Shown here in pieces: positions 17,912 through 27,231 of a stretch of 64,000 nt of DNA. Origin of the DNA: Saccharothrix australiensis. Its GTDB lineage: Bacteria; Actinomycetota; Actinomycetes; Mycobacteriales; Pseudonocardiaceae. A program made the position numbers and the translations under genes. Every line of letters begins with the position of its first letter. Within the stretch, counting starts at the first letter, position 1. The stretch is taken from positions 3,249,501 through 3,313,500 of the forward strand of contig NZ_RBXO01000001.1 in assembly GCF_003634935.1 (NCBI RefSeq). Reading direction: 5' to 3'. The notes beneath the pieces were generated by a model that was not told the DNA's origin, made no database searches, and saw only the letters and a list, made by a program, of their open reading frames with translations.

Positions 17912-19036
17912 TCACCACCCCGTCAGACCCGGCGCGAGGCCGCCGAGCGCGAGCAGCACCAGCGCCACCGCCACCGCGCCGTGCTCCACGGGCGTGAGGT
18001 CGCGCTCACCGGTGTCCTCCGGGCGGCCCGCGAACAGGCCCAGGAAGCCGCGCAGCACGGTCACCCCGTCGACCGCCACGGCCACCACCAGCGCCGCCAC
18101 CACGAACCCCGCCGGGTGCGCCAGCAGGTGGTGCACGTCCGCGAACCCCGGCAGCAGCGGGAAACCCGCCAGCGCCAGCCCGAAGCCCAGGTAGGCGACC
18201 GCCAGCCGGGGCGTGCGCGCCAGGTCGCCCGCCGGCGCGGTCAGCGACAGCGGTCCCCGCCGGGCCGCCAGCGCCGCCGCGGTCATCGCCAGCCCGGTGG
18301 CCGCGACCGCCGCCGCCGGCCGCGCGCCGCCCACCAGCGCCACCCCGTTCGCGCTCGCCAGCAGGAACGCCACCGCGCGCGTGCCGTCGGTCTGCACCAC
18401 CGCGAACACCGCGCCGACCAGGGCGGCACCGGCGCCCACCGCCGCCGCGAGCGGCGTGGCGGGCGCCACCAACCCCAGCGGCAGCAGGAAGGCCGCCACG
18501 ACGCCCGTCGGCGTGCGCGCCACGAACCGGGGGAACCAGCTGTGCAGCGGGACCGCCGCCGCCCGCACCGCGACCCCGAGCAGCACCAGCACGTCACCCG
18601 CCGGCGACGGGACCACCGAGCCGGCCAGCACCAGCAACACGCTCGGCACGTGGTAGACCGCGAACAGCCGGCGGTCCCGCGCGCCCGACCACGCCACGGC
18701 CGCCGTCACCGCCCACAGCGCCGCGTCGACGACCTCCACGCGCACCACCGTGAACGCGCAGGCCAGCCCGACCAGCGCCAGCGCGCGGGCCAGCACGCGC
18801 GGCGGGTGCGACGCGACCGGGCTCAACGCCGCCACGAGCAGCCCGGCCAGGCAGAACGCCGAGCACACGACCGCCGTCGCCGTCCCCGACGACACCGGGA
18901 TCGCCGCCAGCGACAGCGAGAACGCCGCCGCCGCGCCGATGACGGCCCCGCGCCGCGCCGCGCGGGCGTCGACCCGCGCGCCGACCGCGAGCGCGGTCAC
19001 CAGCCACACCACGACGACCGCCGCCGACGCGATCAC
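17912..19036 (-). CDS. NuoM/MrpD-like proton-translocating membrane subunit
   Basis: 374 residues from GTG 19036, just before the first hydrophobic helix. About 11-12 hydrophobic segments are visible. VPLHSWFPRFVARTPTGVV matches the conserved VPLHxWLPxAHxxAPTxVS segment of antiporter-like subunits of complex I, which form the proton path. It is shorter than NuoM (about 500 residues), lacking outer helices. It is the last gene of the locus with DabA, DabB and SulP, so it may be a second membrane subunit of the bicarbonate pump or a Mrp-like accessory. It is separated from dabB by 232 bases that contain an imperfect tandem duplication. Confidence 0.75.
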   Translation of the reverse strand: MIASAAVVVVWLVTALAVGARVDARAARRGAVIGAAAAFSLSLAAIPVSSGTATAVVCSAFCLAGLLVAALSPVASHPPRVLARALALVGLACAFTVVRVEVVDAALWAVTAAVAWSGARDRRLFAVYHVPSVLLVLAGSVVPSPAGDVLVLLGVAVRAAAVPLHSWFPRFVARTPTGVVAAFLLPLGLVAPATPLAAAVGAGAALVGAVFAVVQTDGTRAVAFLLASANGVALVGGARPAAAVAATGLAMTAAALAARRGPLSLTAPAGDLARTPRLAVAYLGFGLALAGFPLLPGFADVHHLLAHPAGFVVAALVVAVAVDGVTVLRGFLGLFAGRPEDTGERDLTPVEHGAVAVALVLLALGGLAPGLTGW

Positions 19037-19201
19037 CGGGACACCGCCGTCCGCCGCGTCCAGCGTTCGCCGCCCGTGGTGGGTCGACGCGTCGGCCGTG
19101 CGAGCCGGCCGACCGCCGTTGCCCGCCACACCGCGATCACCGGGATGCTCTCCGCTCGCCGCGTCCGGTGCTCGTCGCCCGTAATGGGTCGGCGCGCGTC
19201 G
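19031..19201. repeat. Imperfect tandem duplication, period 104 bp
   Basis: About 67 bases beginning gatcaccggga at 19031 recur at 19135 (gatcaccggga...). Both copies run through a ccgcgtcc...cgtcgcccgt-type core to gtcggc. The two copies are roughly 80 percent alike by eye. The first overlaps the start region of the NuoM-like gene. Confidence 0.65.
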
Positions 19202-19268
19202 GCGCACCGGCCGCGTGGGCCTGCCGGTCGTGGCCGGTGCCGGGGTGGTCGGGTCGCGGTCGGCGCGG

Positions 19269-20480
19269 TCATCGGGTCGCCGCCAGCCGGCGCACCCAGC
19301 GCTCGTCGGCCGCGGCGCACCGGCGCACCAGCCGCGCGAACCCGCCGACCACCCGCTCCACCACCAGCGCGTCCAGGTAACCGCGCTCCAGGGCGAACCG
19401 GTACAGCCACGACCGGACCGGTCGAGGCAGGAGCCGGTCCCACACCGCGCCGGCGCGCGGCACGGGGCCGCCCAGCGCCTGCTCCAGGTGGTGGTGGTCG
19501 TGCAGCGCGCTGGGCGCGCGCAGGAACTGGGCGCTGCGCAGCGCCGCGTGCCCGAGCAGGTGCGCCAGCGCGAGCACGTGCCAACCCGCCGCGATCTCCA
19601 CCAGCACCAACCCGACCTGCGTCGTCGACGCGTAGGCGAGGCCGGTCTTGACGTCGGTCTGCGCCCGGCCCACGAGCGCCGCGTGCACCGCCGTCACCCC
19701 GCCGACGACCCCGATCAGCACCGGCACCGCCGGCGCCTGCGACCACACGGGTTCCGTGCGCAGCAACAGGTACGGGCCCAGGCTCACCGAGATCGCGCCG
19801 TAGCAGATCGCGGTGGACGGGGTGGGCCCCTCCATCGCGCGCGGCAGCCACCCGCCGAGCGGGAACTGCGCGGCCTTGCCCATCGCGCCCCACAGCAGCA
19901 GCACGCCGACCGCGAGCGGCGGGCCGCCGTGGTGCGCGACCACGGCCGCGCCGACCAGGCCCACGTCGCACACCCGGTAGGTGGCGAACGCGCGCAGCCC
20001 GTGCGCGACCGGGCCGCGCCGCCGGTGGAAGAACGCGATGAGCAGCGCGGACGCCAGCCCGGTCAGCTCCCAGCCGACGACCAGCAGGTCAAGCGTCCCG
20101 GCGAGCACCACCAGTTGCACGCCCGCCACGAACAGCGCCAGCAGCAGGTGGAACCGGCGGTAGCCGGGGTCGCGGTGCAGGTAGCGGCGGGAGAACGCGC
20201 TGATCGTCGCGCCCAGCAGCCCGGCCAGCACGCCCACCGGCACCGACCACCCGTCGGCCACCAGCACCAGCGGGAACCCGGCGAACCACGTGCCGAGCAC
20301 CACCTCCACCGGGCCGGACCACGCGACCGCGCACAGCAGCCCGGCGGAGACCGCCGCCGCCAGCACGACCACCGCCGACACGACCCGCTCGTCCGGCGGC
20401 ACCCGCCGACCGGCGCCCGCCGCGAGGAGCAGGAACGCGGCGAACGGCGCGGCGACCGCCCCGACCAGCGCCCCGCTCAC
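19269..20480 (-). CDS. dabB: DabB: NuoL-like membrane subunit of the DAB inorganic-carbon transporter
   Basis: 403 residues from GTG 20480, overlapping the dabA TGA as GTGA. It is a polytopic protein with complex-I antiporter features: VVGWELTGLASALLIAFF with the Glu after Trp, GKAAQFPLGGWLPRAMEGPTPSTA (quoted in part) carrying the conserved Lys and the P-T-P-x-S motif, and Lys in QTDVKTGLAYAS. In DAB complexes this subunit carries cations and energises the cytoplasmic DabA. It is shorter than the experimentally studied DabB (over 500 residues), with a truncated C-terminal end. Direct coupling to dabA makes the assignment secure. Confidence 0.88.
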   Translation of the reverse strand: MSGALVGAVAAPFAAFLLLAAGAGRRVPPDERVVSAVVVLAAAVSAGLLCAVAWSGPVEVVLGTWFAGFPLVLVADGWSVPVGVLAGLLGATISAFSRRYLHRDPGYRRFHLLLALFVAGVQLVVLAGTLDLLVVGWELTGLASALLIAFFHRRRGPVAHGLRAFATYRVCDVGLVGAAVVAHHGGPPLAVGVLLLWGAMGKAAQFPLGGWLPRAMEGPTPSTAICYGAISVSLGPYLLLRTEPVWSQAPAVPVLIGVVGGVTAVHAALVGRAQTDVKTGLAYASTTQVGLVLVEIAAGWHVLALAHLLGHAALRSAQFLRAPSALHDHHHLEQALGGPVPRAGAVWDRLLPRPVRSWLYRFALERGYLDALVVERVVGGFARLVRRCAAADERWVRRLAATR

Positions 20481-23242
20481 GGGACCGGCACCGGCACGTC
20501 GACCTCCTCCGCCAGCACGTGCGCGCAGTCGAGGTGGTCGCGCGAGCCCGCGTAGACGTCGACCGACCGCGCCACGACCGGGAACACCGTCCGCTCCCGC
20601 GCGTACGGCTGGAACGCGCCGTCCTGGAACACGTGCAGCGCGTCCGCCTCCCACGCCACGAGCTGGACCCAACCGCCGGACACCAGCCGGTCCAGGGCCG
20701 GGTTCGCCGCCACGATCGCGGCCAGCCGCCCCGGCGCGGCCTCGACCACGAGCAGCAGCCGCACCGGCTCGTGGATCTCCACCATCTGCCACGGTAGACC
20801 GGTGCGCAGGTCGGACGCGTGCCCGTCCATCACGCCGATCAGGCCGGTGACGTTGTGCGGCAGCTTGGTCCCGCAGCCGTAGCCCGTCGGGTCGACGAAG
20901 CTGAAGTAGTACTCCAGGTTGATGCCCGCGCACACCGGCCCGACGGCCGCCAGCAGCGCGGCGAGCAGGGTCGCGTCGGGGTCCGCGGCCGGGTCGTAGG
21001 AGGCCAGGAACGCCCTGCGGTCCAGGAACAGCCCGCGGGTGCGCGACCGCCGCCCGACCACGCACACCGCGTTGGTGGCGTGCCCGTACTCCGGCCGGGG
21101 CTGGCCGAGGTCGACGGCGTGGGTCTCCGCGTGCGCGGGCGCGGCGGCGTGGGCGAGGTCGGTCGGCGCGGTCTCGAACCGGCGGCAGCGCTCGTGCGCG
21201 GCGCGGACGCACGCCTCGGCGAGGGCGGTCTTGGCCTCGCGCAGGGGCTCCGCGTGCGCGTCGGGCACCAGGTCCTCGTCGTACCAGGTGATCGAGTCGT
21301 CGCACGTGTTGTGGTAGCCGCCGACGAACCAGGTCCCGTCGGGCACGGTGATCCCGCGCTCGGCGAGTCCACTCCGGACGGCCGGGTCGTTGGCCATGAC
21401 GGCGAACGCCCGCGCGTTCGGCCCGCCCCGCCCGCCGCCGGTGGCCCCGCAGTCGTGCGCGGACTCGTGCGGGTTGTTCAGGCTCGACGAGCCGTGCCCC
21501 AGGACGAGCACCAGCGGTGCGGGCGCGCGGCTCAACCCGGTGGTGCGCAACAGGGTCGCCACGACGTCCACCTGTTCCGCCGTGGTGAAGCCCAGCGCCA
21601 GCCGCGTGGGCGGGGTAGTGCCGTGCCGCCGCGTCCAGCGGTGCGCGGCACGCGGGAACAGGCACCGCCCGACCAGCGACACCAGCGCCGCGACGCCGAG
21701 CGCGACGCTGGCCACCGCGCCGCCCGCGAGCGTGCGGCTGCCCACCGCGACCGCCCGCGTCCAGCGGGCCCGCAGGCGGCGCGGCGGGCGGCCGGGGCGC
21801 ACCGGCCGCTCGACCACCGCGTGCCGGGGCGTCACGACCACCGGGCACAGGGGGCGCGACCGGACGTCGTCGACGCCCCGGTAGTGCATGGCCACGCCGA
21901 AGAACCCCGCGTAGCCGAACGTCTCGGCGGCGGGGCAGCACTCCTCCAGGTGCCTGCGCACGGACTCCTCGCGCTCGTCGAGGCAGAACACCGCCTGGAA
22001 CGCCACCGCGCCCGCCGGCGTCGCGACCCGCTGGTGCGCGGCCAGCCCGTCCAGCACGCCGATCCGGTGCCGCCGCTCGTAGGCGAGGTGCAGCAGGCGA
22101 CGGCGCTCCACCTCGTCGCACCGGTCCACGACGGCGAGCCACGCCGCCGCACCCGCCCGGTCGGTCAGCGGCACGTCCATCAACCGGGCCAGCACGAACG
22201 CCTCGTAGGCCAGTTCCAGCCCCGCGCCCCGACCCGTCGCGGCACCGACGACTCCCACCCCAGCGGTCCGGTCCGCCCCGGCCATCCCGCCCGCCGGACC
22301 ACGCCCGACCCCGTCGCCCGGCTCGGCGGTCGCGAGCACGTGGCGCGTGGCGAACACGTCCAGCGTCAGCTGCACGGCCAGGTAGTCCACCAGCCGCGCC
22401 GCACGCGGTTCGACCGGTGCGCGGTCGGGTCGCAGCTCGAACTGCCGCACCATGCCCGCCCAGCCCCGCAACGACAGCAGCGTCGCGGTGACCACCTCGG
22501 CCCGGTCCTCGCCGGGCACCCCGAGTTCGGCCAGCGCCCACTCGGCGGTGCGCTCGGCCGACCACCCGCGCTGGGACCGCAGGCACGCCCCGAGCCCGCG
22601 CAGGAACGGGTCCGGCGGACCGCCCGCCCGGCCGTAGAGGTCGCGGAACGCCGCCAGCAGGCCGTGCTCGCGGCCCGGCATCGGCCAGAGGGCGACCCCC
22701 TGGTCCAGGAACGCCGCCGTGAACCGGATCAGCAGCGGGTGCGCCAGGTGGTCCGGGTCGACGCCGGTCGCGGCGAGGACGCGGTCGCGGGGCCGCGGGC
22801 GCGGCGGCGGTGCGGCCGGCGGCGGCGCGCAGGACCGCAGCAGGTCCCACCGCGGGTCGGTCGCGTCCACCGCGTCGGTCTCGGCCAGCAGCCAGTCCAG
22901 CGCCGGGCCGCGCGGCACCTCGACGTGGTGGCGCAGCCGGACCTCGTGGAACCGGCGCGGCGTCGGGCCGCCGGGCACCACGGGCACGCCGTCGTCGACG
23001 ACCTCGGCCGCGACCACGGCGTCGAGGTCGGCCGTCGTGATCCGGCCCGAGCGCAGGAAGCCGTGGAACGCGGCCTCGCCCTGGTAGGGCTCGGTGCCGA
23101 GCACCCCGGCCGCACGGGTGACGGCGTCGGTGAACGGCAGGTGCTCGAAGGCGTGCAGGGTGTTGTGGTGCACGAAAGCCTGGAGCGGCCCCTGTTCGGG
23201 CAGCAGCGCCGCGGCGCGCCCCACCAGCTCGGCGATGGTCAT
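20477..23242 (-). CDS. dabA: DabA: DUF2309/UPF0753 zinc subunit of the DAB inorganic-carbon transporter
   Basis: 921 residues from ATG 23242, overlapping the SulP stop as ATGA. DabA proteins are carbonic-anhydrase-like and thought to hydrate CO2 vectorially to bicarbonate when driven by DabB. The zinc ligands are visible: Cys420 and Asp422 in FCLDERE, His583 in LGHGSSSLNNPHES, and Cys598 in HDCGATGG; the His-Cys spacing of 15 equals that of the characterised enzyme. Other family signatures are VHHNTLHAFE near the N-terminus, YAGFFGVA, TKLPHNVTGLIGVMDG and LPWQMVEIHEP. A Gly/Ala-rich insert near 310-345 is unusual. The product should be a peripheral membrane protein bound to DabB. Confidence 0.92.
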   Translation of the reverse strand: MTIAELVGRAAALLPEQGPLQAFVHHNTLHAFEHLPFTDAVTRAAGVLGTEPYQGEAAFHGFLRSGRITTADLDAVVAAEVVDDGVPVVPGGPTPRRFHEVRLRHHVEVPRGPALDWLLAETDAVDATDPRWDLLRSCAPPPAAPPPRPRPRDRVLAATGVDPDHLAHPLLIRFTAAFLDQGVALWPMPGREHGLLAAFRDLYGRAGGPPDPFLRGLGACLRSQRGWSAERTAEWALAELGVPGEDRAEVVTATLLSLRGWAGMVRQFELRPDRAPVEPRAARLVDYLAVQLTLDVFATRHVLATAEPGDGVGRGPAGGMAGADRTAGVGVVGAATGRGAGLELAYEAFVLARLMDVPLTDRAGAAAWLAVVDRCDEVERRRLLHLAYERRHRIGVLDGLAAHQRVATPAGAVAFQAVFCLDEREESVRRHLEECCPAAETFGYAGFFGVAMHYRGVDDVRSRPLCPVVVTPRHAVVERPVRPGRPPRRLRARWTRAVAVGSRTLAGGAVASVALGVAALVSLVGRCLFPRAAHRWTRRHGTTPPTRLALGFTTAEQVDVVATLLRTTGLSRAPAPLVLVLGHGSSSLNNPHESAHDCGATGGGRGGPNARAFAVMANDPAVRSGLAERGITVPDGTWFVGGYHNTCDDSITWYDEDLVPDAHAEPLREAKTALAEACVRAAHERCRRFETAPTDLAHAAAPAHAETHAVDLGQPRPEYGHATNAVCVVGRRSRTRGLFLDRRAFLASYDPAADPDATLLAALLAAVGPVCAGINLEYYFSFVDPTGYGCGTKLPHNVTGLIGVMDGHASDLRTGLPWQMVEIHEPVRLLLVVEAAPGRLAAIVAANPALDRLVSGGWVQLVAWEADALHVFQDGAFQPYARERTVFPVVARSVDVYAGSRDHLDCAHVLAEEVDVPVPVP

Positions 23243-24864
23243 CGCGACCGCCCGCGGCGGGTGGCGTGCGGGTCGTCCGAGGCGGGCACGAGCCCGTCGA
23301 GCCCCTCGACGACGAGGGTCGCGGCGGGCAGCTCCCGCGCCAGCTCGTCCAGCCTGGCCAGGAACGTGTGGTCCACGAGGACCGCGTCGCGCACGTCCAC
23401 GACGACCTTCGTGACACCCCGGCCGGCGCGCGTGATCGCCTTGCGCACCGGCAGCAGCGCCGGGAAGACCGCCGCGCCGCGCAGCCGGACGCGCAGCACC
23501 TCGCCGACCACCGTGACCTGAGGTCGGGGCAGGAACGCGGACACCGGCACACCGCGCGCCAGGTGCAGCACGACCTTGAGCGCCAACCCGGACGCGACGC
23601 CCACCAGCAGGTCGGTCGCCAGGGTGACCAGCAGGGTGGTGGTGAACAGCGCGAGCTGGTCCCACCCGATCCGGGCGATGTGCCGCACGCCCGCCGGCGA
23701 GGCCAGCCGGAAACCGGTGTAGACGAGCATCGCGGCCAGCGCCGCCAGCGGGATGGTCTGCACGACGCCGGGTACCAGCGCGACGAACAGCAGCAGGATC
23801 GCGCCGTGGCAGACGTTGGACCAGCGGCTCGTCGCGCCCGCGTCCACGTTGGCCTTGCTGCGCACGATCTCGGAGATCATCGGCAGGCCGCCGATCAGGG
23901 CCGAGGCGAGGTTGCCCGTGCCGATCGCGAGCAGGTCGCGGTTGACGTTCGACACGCGCTCGGCCGGGCGCATCGAGTCGACGGCGAGCACCGTCAGCGT
24001 GGACTCGATCGTGCCGATGAGGGCGAACATCACGACGTACTGGACCGAGGTGGCGCTGAACACCTGCGAGAAGTCCGGGAAGGTGATCGCGTCCAGCAGC
24101 GAACCGGGCAGCCGCACCAGGAACTCCGGTCCGAGGTGGTGCTGCGCGCCGAGGAAGGTGTAGTCGTGCGGGCGGTCCAGGTGCAGCCAGAGGCCGATCG
24201 GGATGGCCACCGCCAACACCACCAGCGGCGCGGGCGCGAGCCTGCTCCAGCGGGCGCGCACCAGCGGCAGCCCGAACAGCAGCACCAGCGACAGCGCGCC
24301 GACCAGGAGGATGAACGGGTTCGCGTGCGCCGCGCTGCGCGGTATCTCGGCGATCAGGCCGAACGTCGAGTCCGCGGTCGGCCGCACGCCGAGCACCACG
24401 TGCGCCTGCTTCGCGATGATGATGACGCCGATCGCCGCCAGCATCCCGTGCACCACCGACGGCGACATGACCACGCCGACGCCTGCCGCGCGGACCAGCC
24501 CGAACACGATCTGCACGAGTGCCGCGACCACGCCGACGGCCAGGGCGCGCCGGTAACCGGCCACGAGGTCGCCCTGGCCCAGGTCGTGCACCGCGCCGAC
24601 GGCGATCACGATCAGCCCGGCGGCGGGGCCCTTGATGCTCAGCGGCGCGCCGCCGAGCAGCCCGCCGAGGATGCCGCCGACAATGGCGGTGAGCACGCCC
24701 GCGATGGGCGGGAAGCCGCTGGCCACCGCGATGCCGAGGCACAGCGGCAGTGCGATGAGGGCGACCAGGAAACCGGACTTCAGGTCGGGCACCGTAAGTC
24801 TTCGGGGTGCCCGCACGGCGGGTGGTCGACCGTTTTGCCGGATTCGATCGGATTGACCGGGCAT
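23239..24864 (-). CDS. SulP-family anion transporter with STAS domain
   Basis: 541 residues from ATG 24864 with aaagga upstream. SulP features: KSGFLVALIALPLCLGIA at helix 1, PLSIKGPAAGLIVIA, the ATGTGNLASALIGGLP-like segment (GTGNLASALIGGLP), and a C-terminal STAS-like region about 450-535 (VVVDVRDAVLVDHTFLARL). SulP members move sulfate, bicarbonate or other anions. Because the TGA overlaps the dabA ATG, bicarbonate import is the most likely task, as in BicA-type transporters, but sulfate cannot be excluded from sequence alone. Confidence 0.88.
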   Translation of the reverse strand: MPGQSDRIRQNGRPPAVRAPRRLTVPDLKSGFLVALIALPLCLGIAVASGFPPIAGVLTAIVGGILGGLLGGAPLSIKGPAAGLIVIAVGAVHDLGQGDLVAGYRRALAVGVVAALVQIVFGLVRAAGVGVVMSPSVVHGMLAAIGVIIIAKQAHVVLGVRPTADSTFGLIAEIPRSAAHANPFILLVGALSLVLLFGLPLVRARWSRLAPAPLVVLAVAIPIGLWLHLDRPHDYTFLGAQHHLGPEFLVRLPGSLLDAITFPDFSQVFSATSVQYVVMFALIGTIESTLTVLAVDSMRPAERVSNVNRDLLAIGTGNLASALIGGLPMISEIVRSKANVDAGATSRWSNVCHGAILLLFVALVPGVVQTIPLAALAAMLVYTGFRLASPAGVRHIARIGWDQLALFTTTLLVTLATDLLVGVASGLALKVVLHLARGVPVSAFLPRPQVTVVGEVLRVRLRGAAVFPALLPVRKAITRAGRGVTKVVVDVRDAVLVDHTFLARLDELARELPAATLVVEGLDGLVPASDDPHATRRGRSR

Positions 24865-24935
24865 CGGTTTTGTCCTTTTTTCGGGCGCGACCGGGACACC
24901 GCCCGTCGTTTCGACGGGGGTGTGGTGGATACGGG

Positions 24936-25229
24936 TCAGCGACCGTCCGGCGGCCCGCGCGCGACCCGGCCGCCGACGCGCGTGGCGACCGCCGTCGAGG
25001 GGGCGGCGGCCACCGTGCGCACCAGGGCGCGCAGGAGCGCGACAGCGGGTTCGCAGGACTTGGCCTCGTCCGCCACACCCTCTTCGGGGTGGTGGAGAGC
25101 GCTGGTCAACGCCTCGACGAGGGAGTGCTGCCCGGACACTTCGGGTTGCGGCGGGCGCTGGTCGGCCCGCGCGCCGACGACGGAGGCGACCCCGATGAGC
25201 GCCGCGAGGAGCAGGCCGAGCACGCGCAC
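24936..25229 (-). CDS. Small exported protein upstream of the SulP gene
   Basis: 97 residues from GTG 25229, fixed by a strong ggggagg five bases upstream. The N-terminus is a hydrophobic signal or anchor (VRVLGLLLAALIGVASVVGARA). The remainder is short, with helix SLVEALTSALHH and one Cys, ending in an Arg-rich tail. No family was recognised. It lies 71 bases upstream of the SulP gene and is probably the first gene of the inorganic-carbon transcript. Confidence 0.6.
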   Translation of the reverse strand: MRVLGLLLAALIGVASVVGARADQRPPQPEVSGQHSLVEALTSALHHPEEGVADEAKSCEPAVALLRALVRTVAAAPSTAVATRVGGRVARGPPDGR

Positions 25230-25620
25230 GGAACCTCCCCGCGGAAGTCGGTGATTGTCGGGTCGGCGGTCGCGAAAAGGCGCGGACCGCAATCCGGGCA
25301 AGCCGCTCGATCATCGGGGACGCGCGGAACGGCCGTCAAGGGCCTGAAGTAGCCATTCAACGGCAGAGCAACGGGAACTACTGCGAGAGGCGTAGCGCTT
25401 AGGTTGGTCAATTGTCATGAGGATTGGTCGAAATCCGGGGAGGTGGTCTTATTCCCGTCCGGTGACCGGTTCGACCGGTGTTTCCGGTTGATCGCGAATA
25501 TGTGCGGCAGCGGCGGTGGCGCGCGATTCGCGCTCGGCGCCGGCGGCGGTCATCCGGTGATCGGGTCGGCGGTCGTGTGGTATGCCGATCGGCGCGGTGG
25601 ACGCGGTCGCGCCGCGCGGT
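25230..25620. other. Regulatory region of the inorganic-carbon operon
   Basis: A 390-base gene-free stretch, AT-richer than its surroundings around 25340-25480. On the minus strand a ttgacc hexamer (near 25404-25409) could be a -35. Two similar elements, ggttggtc and ggattggtcg (about 25401-25431), flank caattgtcatga and may be a binding site. No terminator for the upstream gene was obvious. Confidence 0.35.
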
Positions 25621-26550
25621 TCAGTTCATCGCCTGAGTGTCGCGCGGCGGCGCGACCGGGTCGCGGCCGTCGGACTGGCCGGCCGCCATGCGCCGGCCGC
25701 GTTCCAGTTCGGCGTCCAGCTCCGCGCCGAGCAGCAACGCCAGGTTCGAGATCCACAGCCAGACCAGGAACACGATCACGCCGGCCAGCGAGCCGTAGGT
25801 CTTGTTGTAAGAACCGGCGTTGGCCACGTACAGGGCGAACCCGGCGGAGGCCGCGACCCACGCCAGCACCGCCAGCAGCCCGCCCGGCGTGATCCACAGC
25901 CAGCTCGGTTGGCGCACGTTCGGCGACGCCCAGAACAGCAGGCCGATCGCGAGGCTGGCCAACAGCAGCAGCACCGGCCACTTCGCGATGTCCCACACCG
26001 TGACGACGGTCGCGCCGAGCCCCAGCACCTCGCCCAGCCACGCGGCCACCCCGCCGGTGAGCGTGACGCCGAGCGCGGTGAGCGCCAGCAGCACCACCAC
26101 GCCGACGGTCAGCGCCAGCCGCAGCGGGATCACCTTCCAGAACGGGCGGCCCTCCTCGACGTCGTAGATCGAGTTCGCCGCGCGCATGAACGCGCCCACG
26201 TACCCGGAGGCCGACCACAGCGCGGTGACCAGGCCGACGATCGCGAGCGGCCCGGCGACGCCGCTGGAGCGCTGGAGGTTGTCGATGCCGTCGGAGATCA
26301 GCTGCTGGGCCTCGCCGGGGCCCAGCAGGTCGAGGCTGTCCTTGACGGACCGCGTGGCGTCCGGGCCGAGCAGGCCGAGCAGCGAGGTGAGCAGCAGGAG
26401 GCCGGGGAACAGCGACAGCACCGCGTAGTAGGTCAGCGCGGCGGCCCAATCGGTGAGGCCGTCGTCGCCGAACTCCTCGACCGTCCGCTTGAGGACCGCC
26501 CACCAGGAGCGGCCGGGCAGTTGCGTCGGTGCGTCGGGTGCGTGCGCCAT
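25621..26550 (-). CDS. YihY/BrkB-family inner-membrane protein
   Basis: 309 residues from ATG 26550. Family signatures: DDGLTDWAAALTYYAVLSLFPGLLLL at the first membrane helix (shown by DWAAALTYY and SLFPGLL), six or so hydrophobic segments, YGSLAGVIVFLVWLWISN and a polar C-terminal tail beginning LLGAELDAELER. YihY proteins are widespread membrane proteins of uncertain transport role. A stress-sigma-type promoter ends ten bases before the ATG, so the mRNA leader is probably very short. Confidence 0.88.
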   Translation of the reverse strand: MAHAPDAPTQLPGRSWWAVLKRTVEEFGDDGLTDWAAALTYYAVLSLFPGLLLLTSLLGLLGPDATRSVKDSLDLLGPGEAQQLISDGIDNLQRSSGVAGPLAIVGLVTALWSASGYVGAFMRAANSIYDVEEGRPFWKVIPLRLALTVGVVVLLALTALGVTLTGGVAAWLGEVLGLGATVVTVWDIAKWPVLLLLASLAIGLLFWASPNVRQPSWLWITPGGLLAVLAWVAASAGFALYVANAGSYNKTYGSLAGVIVFLVWLWISNLALLLGAELDAELERGRRMAAGQSDGRDPVAPPRDTQAMN

Positions 26551-26560
26551 GCGCGAGGGG

Positions 26561-26586
26561 TTACCCCCGGGGCGGTTCGCGCACAC
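26561..26586 (-). promoter_or_regulatory. SigB/SigF-type promoter of the YihY gene
   Basis: On the minus strand, GTGT (26586-26583) and GGGTAA (26566-26561) are separated by 16 bases, close to the actinobacterial stress-sigma consensus GTTT-N12-16-GGGTAT. The -10 ends ten bases from ATG 26550. A near-identical arrangement precedes the gene at 30940. Confidence 0.5.
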
Positions 26587-26805
26587 CGCGTCGTCGGGAC
26601 GCGGTGCGGGGGAACGGTTCGCGCGCGCCGCACCGCCGGGGCGACGGCCGCCGTCCACTGTGGACCGCAGGGTCGACCCGGTCGGCTCCGGGCTCCGGCT
26701 TGCGGCTCCGGCTTGCGGGACGACGACGGCGGCGGCGCGCCGGGGGAGTGCCGGTGGTGCCCGTGCTGGTGGTGCCCGTGCTGGTGGTGCGCTGTGCCGG
26801 TGGCG

Positions 26806-27027
26806 TTACGGTCGCGCGGACGTGTCCGTCGGCCGCACGCCGTGGTGCCACGCCGGTTCGCGGAACAGGTCCGTGTAGGTGCGCTGCTCATCGGCGGGCC
26901 GGGCCGGGCCGGTGTGGGTCTCGTGCGACTCCGGGTGGCTGAACAGGCCGTGTGCCGGCTGTGCGGCCGTCGCGCGGGTCGTGCGCAGGGCGTCCGCCCG
27001 TGCGTCCTGACGAGGAACGAAGTGCAT
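26806..27027 (-). CDS. Small unknown protein, 73 residues
   Basis: This frame has about 90 percent G/C at third codon positions like true genes of the window, and ends in TAA. The peptide is rich in His, Arg and Pro (for example PAHGLFSHPESHETHTGP, YTDLFREPAWHHGVRP). A ggagaaag lies 13 or so bases before ATG 27027, rather far for a ribosome site. No family was recognised. The 255 bases between it and the YihY gene hold only the YihY promoter and a short gtgctggtggtgcccgtgct-type repeat (about 26753-26792). Confidence 0.45.
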   Translation of the reverse strand: MHFVPRQDARADALRTTRATAAQPAHGLFSHPESHETHTGPARPADEQRTYTDLFREPAWHHGVRPTDTSARP

Positions 27028-27231
27028 GTGTGTCCGACTTTCTCCGCACCCGGCACGTGCTCACCACGAGCGGTGGCGAGGCTGCCGTGCGGTGCGAGTG
27101 TGTTCGGGGAGCGCCCAGTGGCGCCTCCACCCGATACCACCGACGGTACACCCTCACCCGCCCCGGCCGCACGGCACCGCCTACGGTGATCGTGACGGGA
27201 GTGCGGGGCCGACGGCGTCGAAGGGGGTGAC

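Noticed and set aside
20819-23521. A 900-codon plus-strand open frame opposite dabA
   Set aside because: DabA zinc motifs lie on the minus strand; the plus frame has no recognisable protein character.
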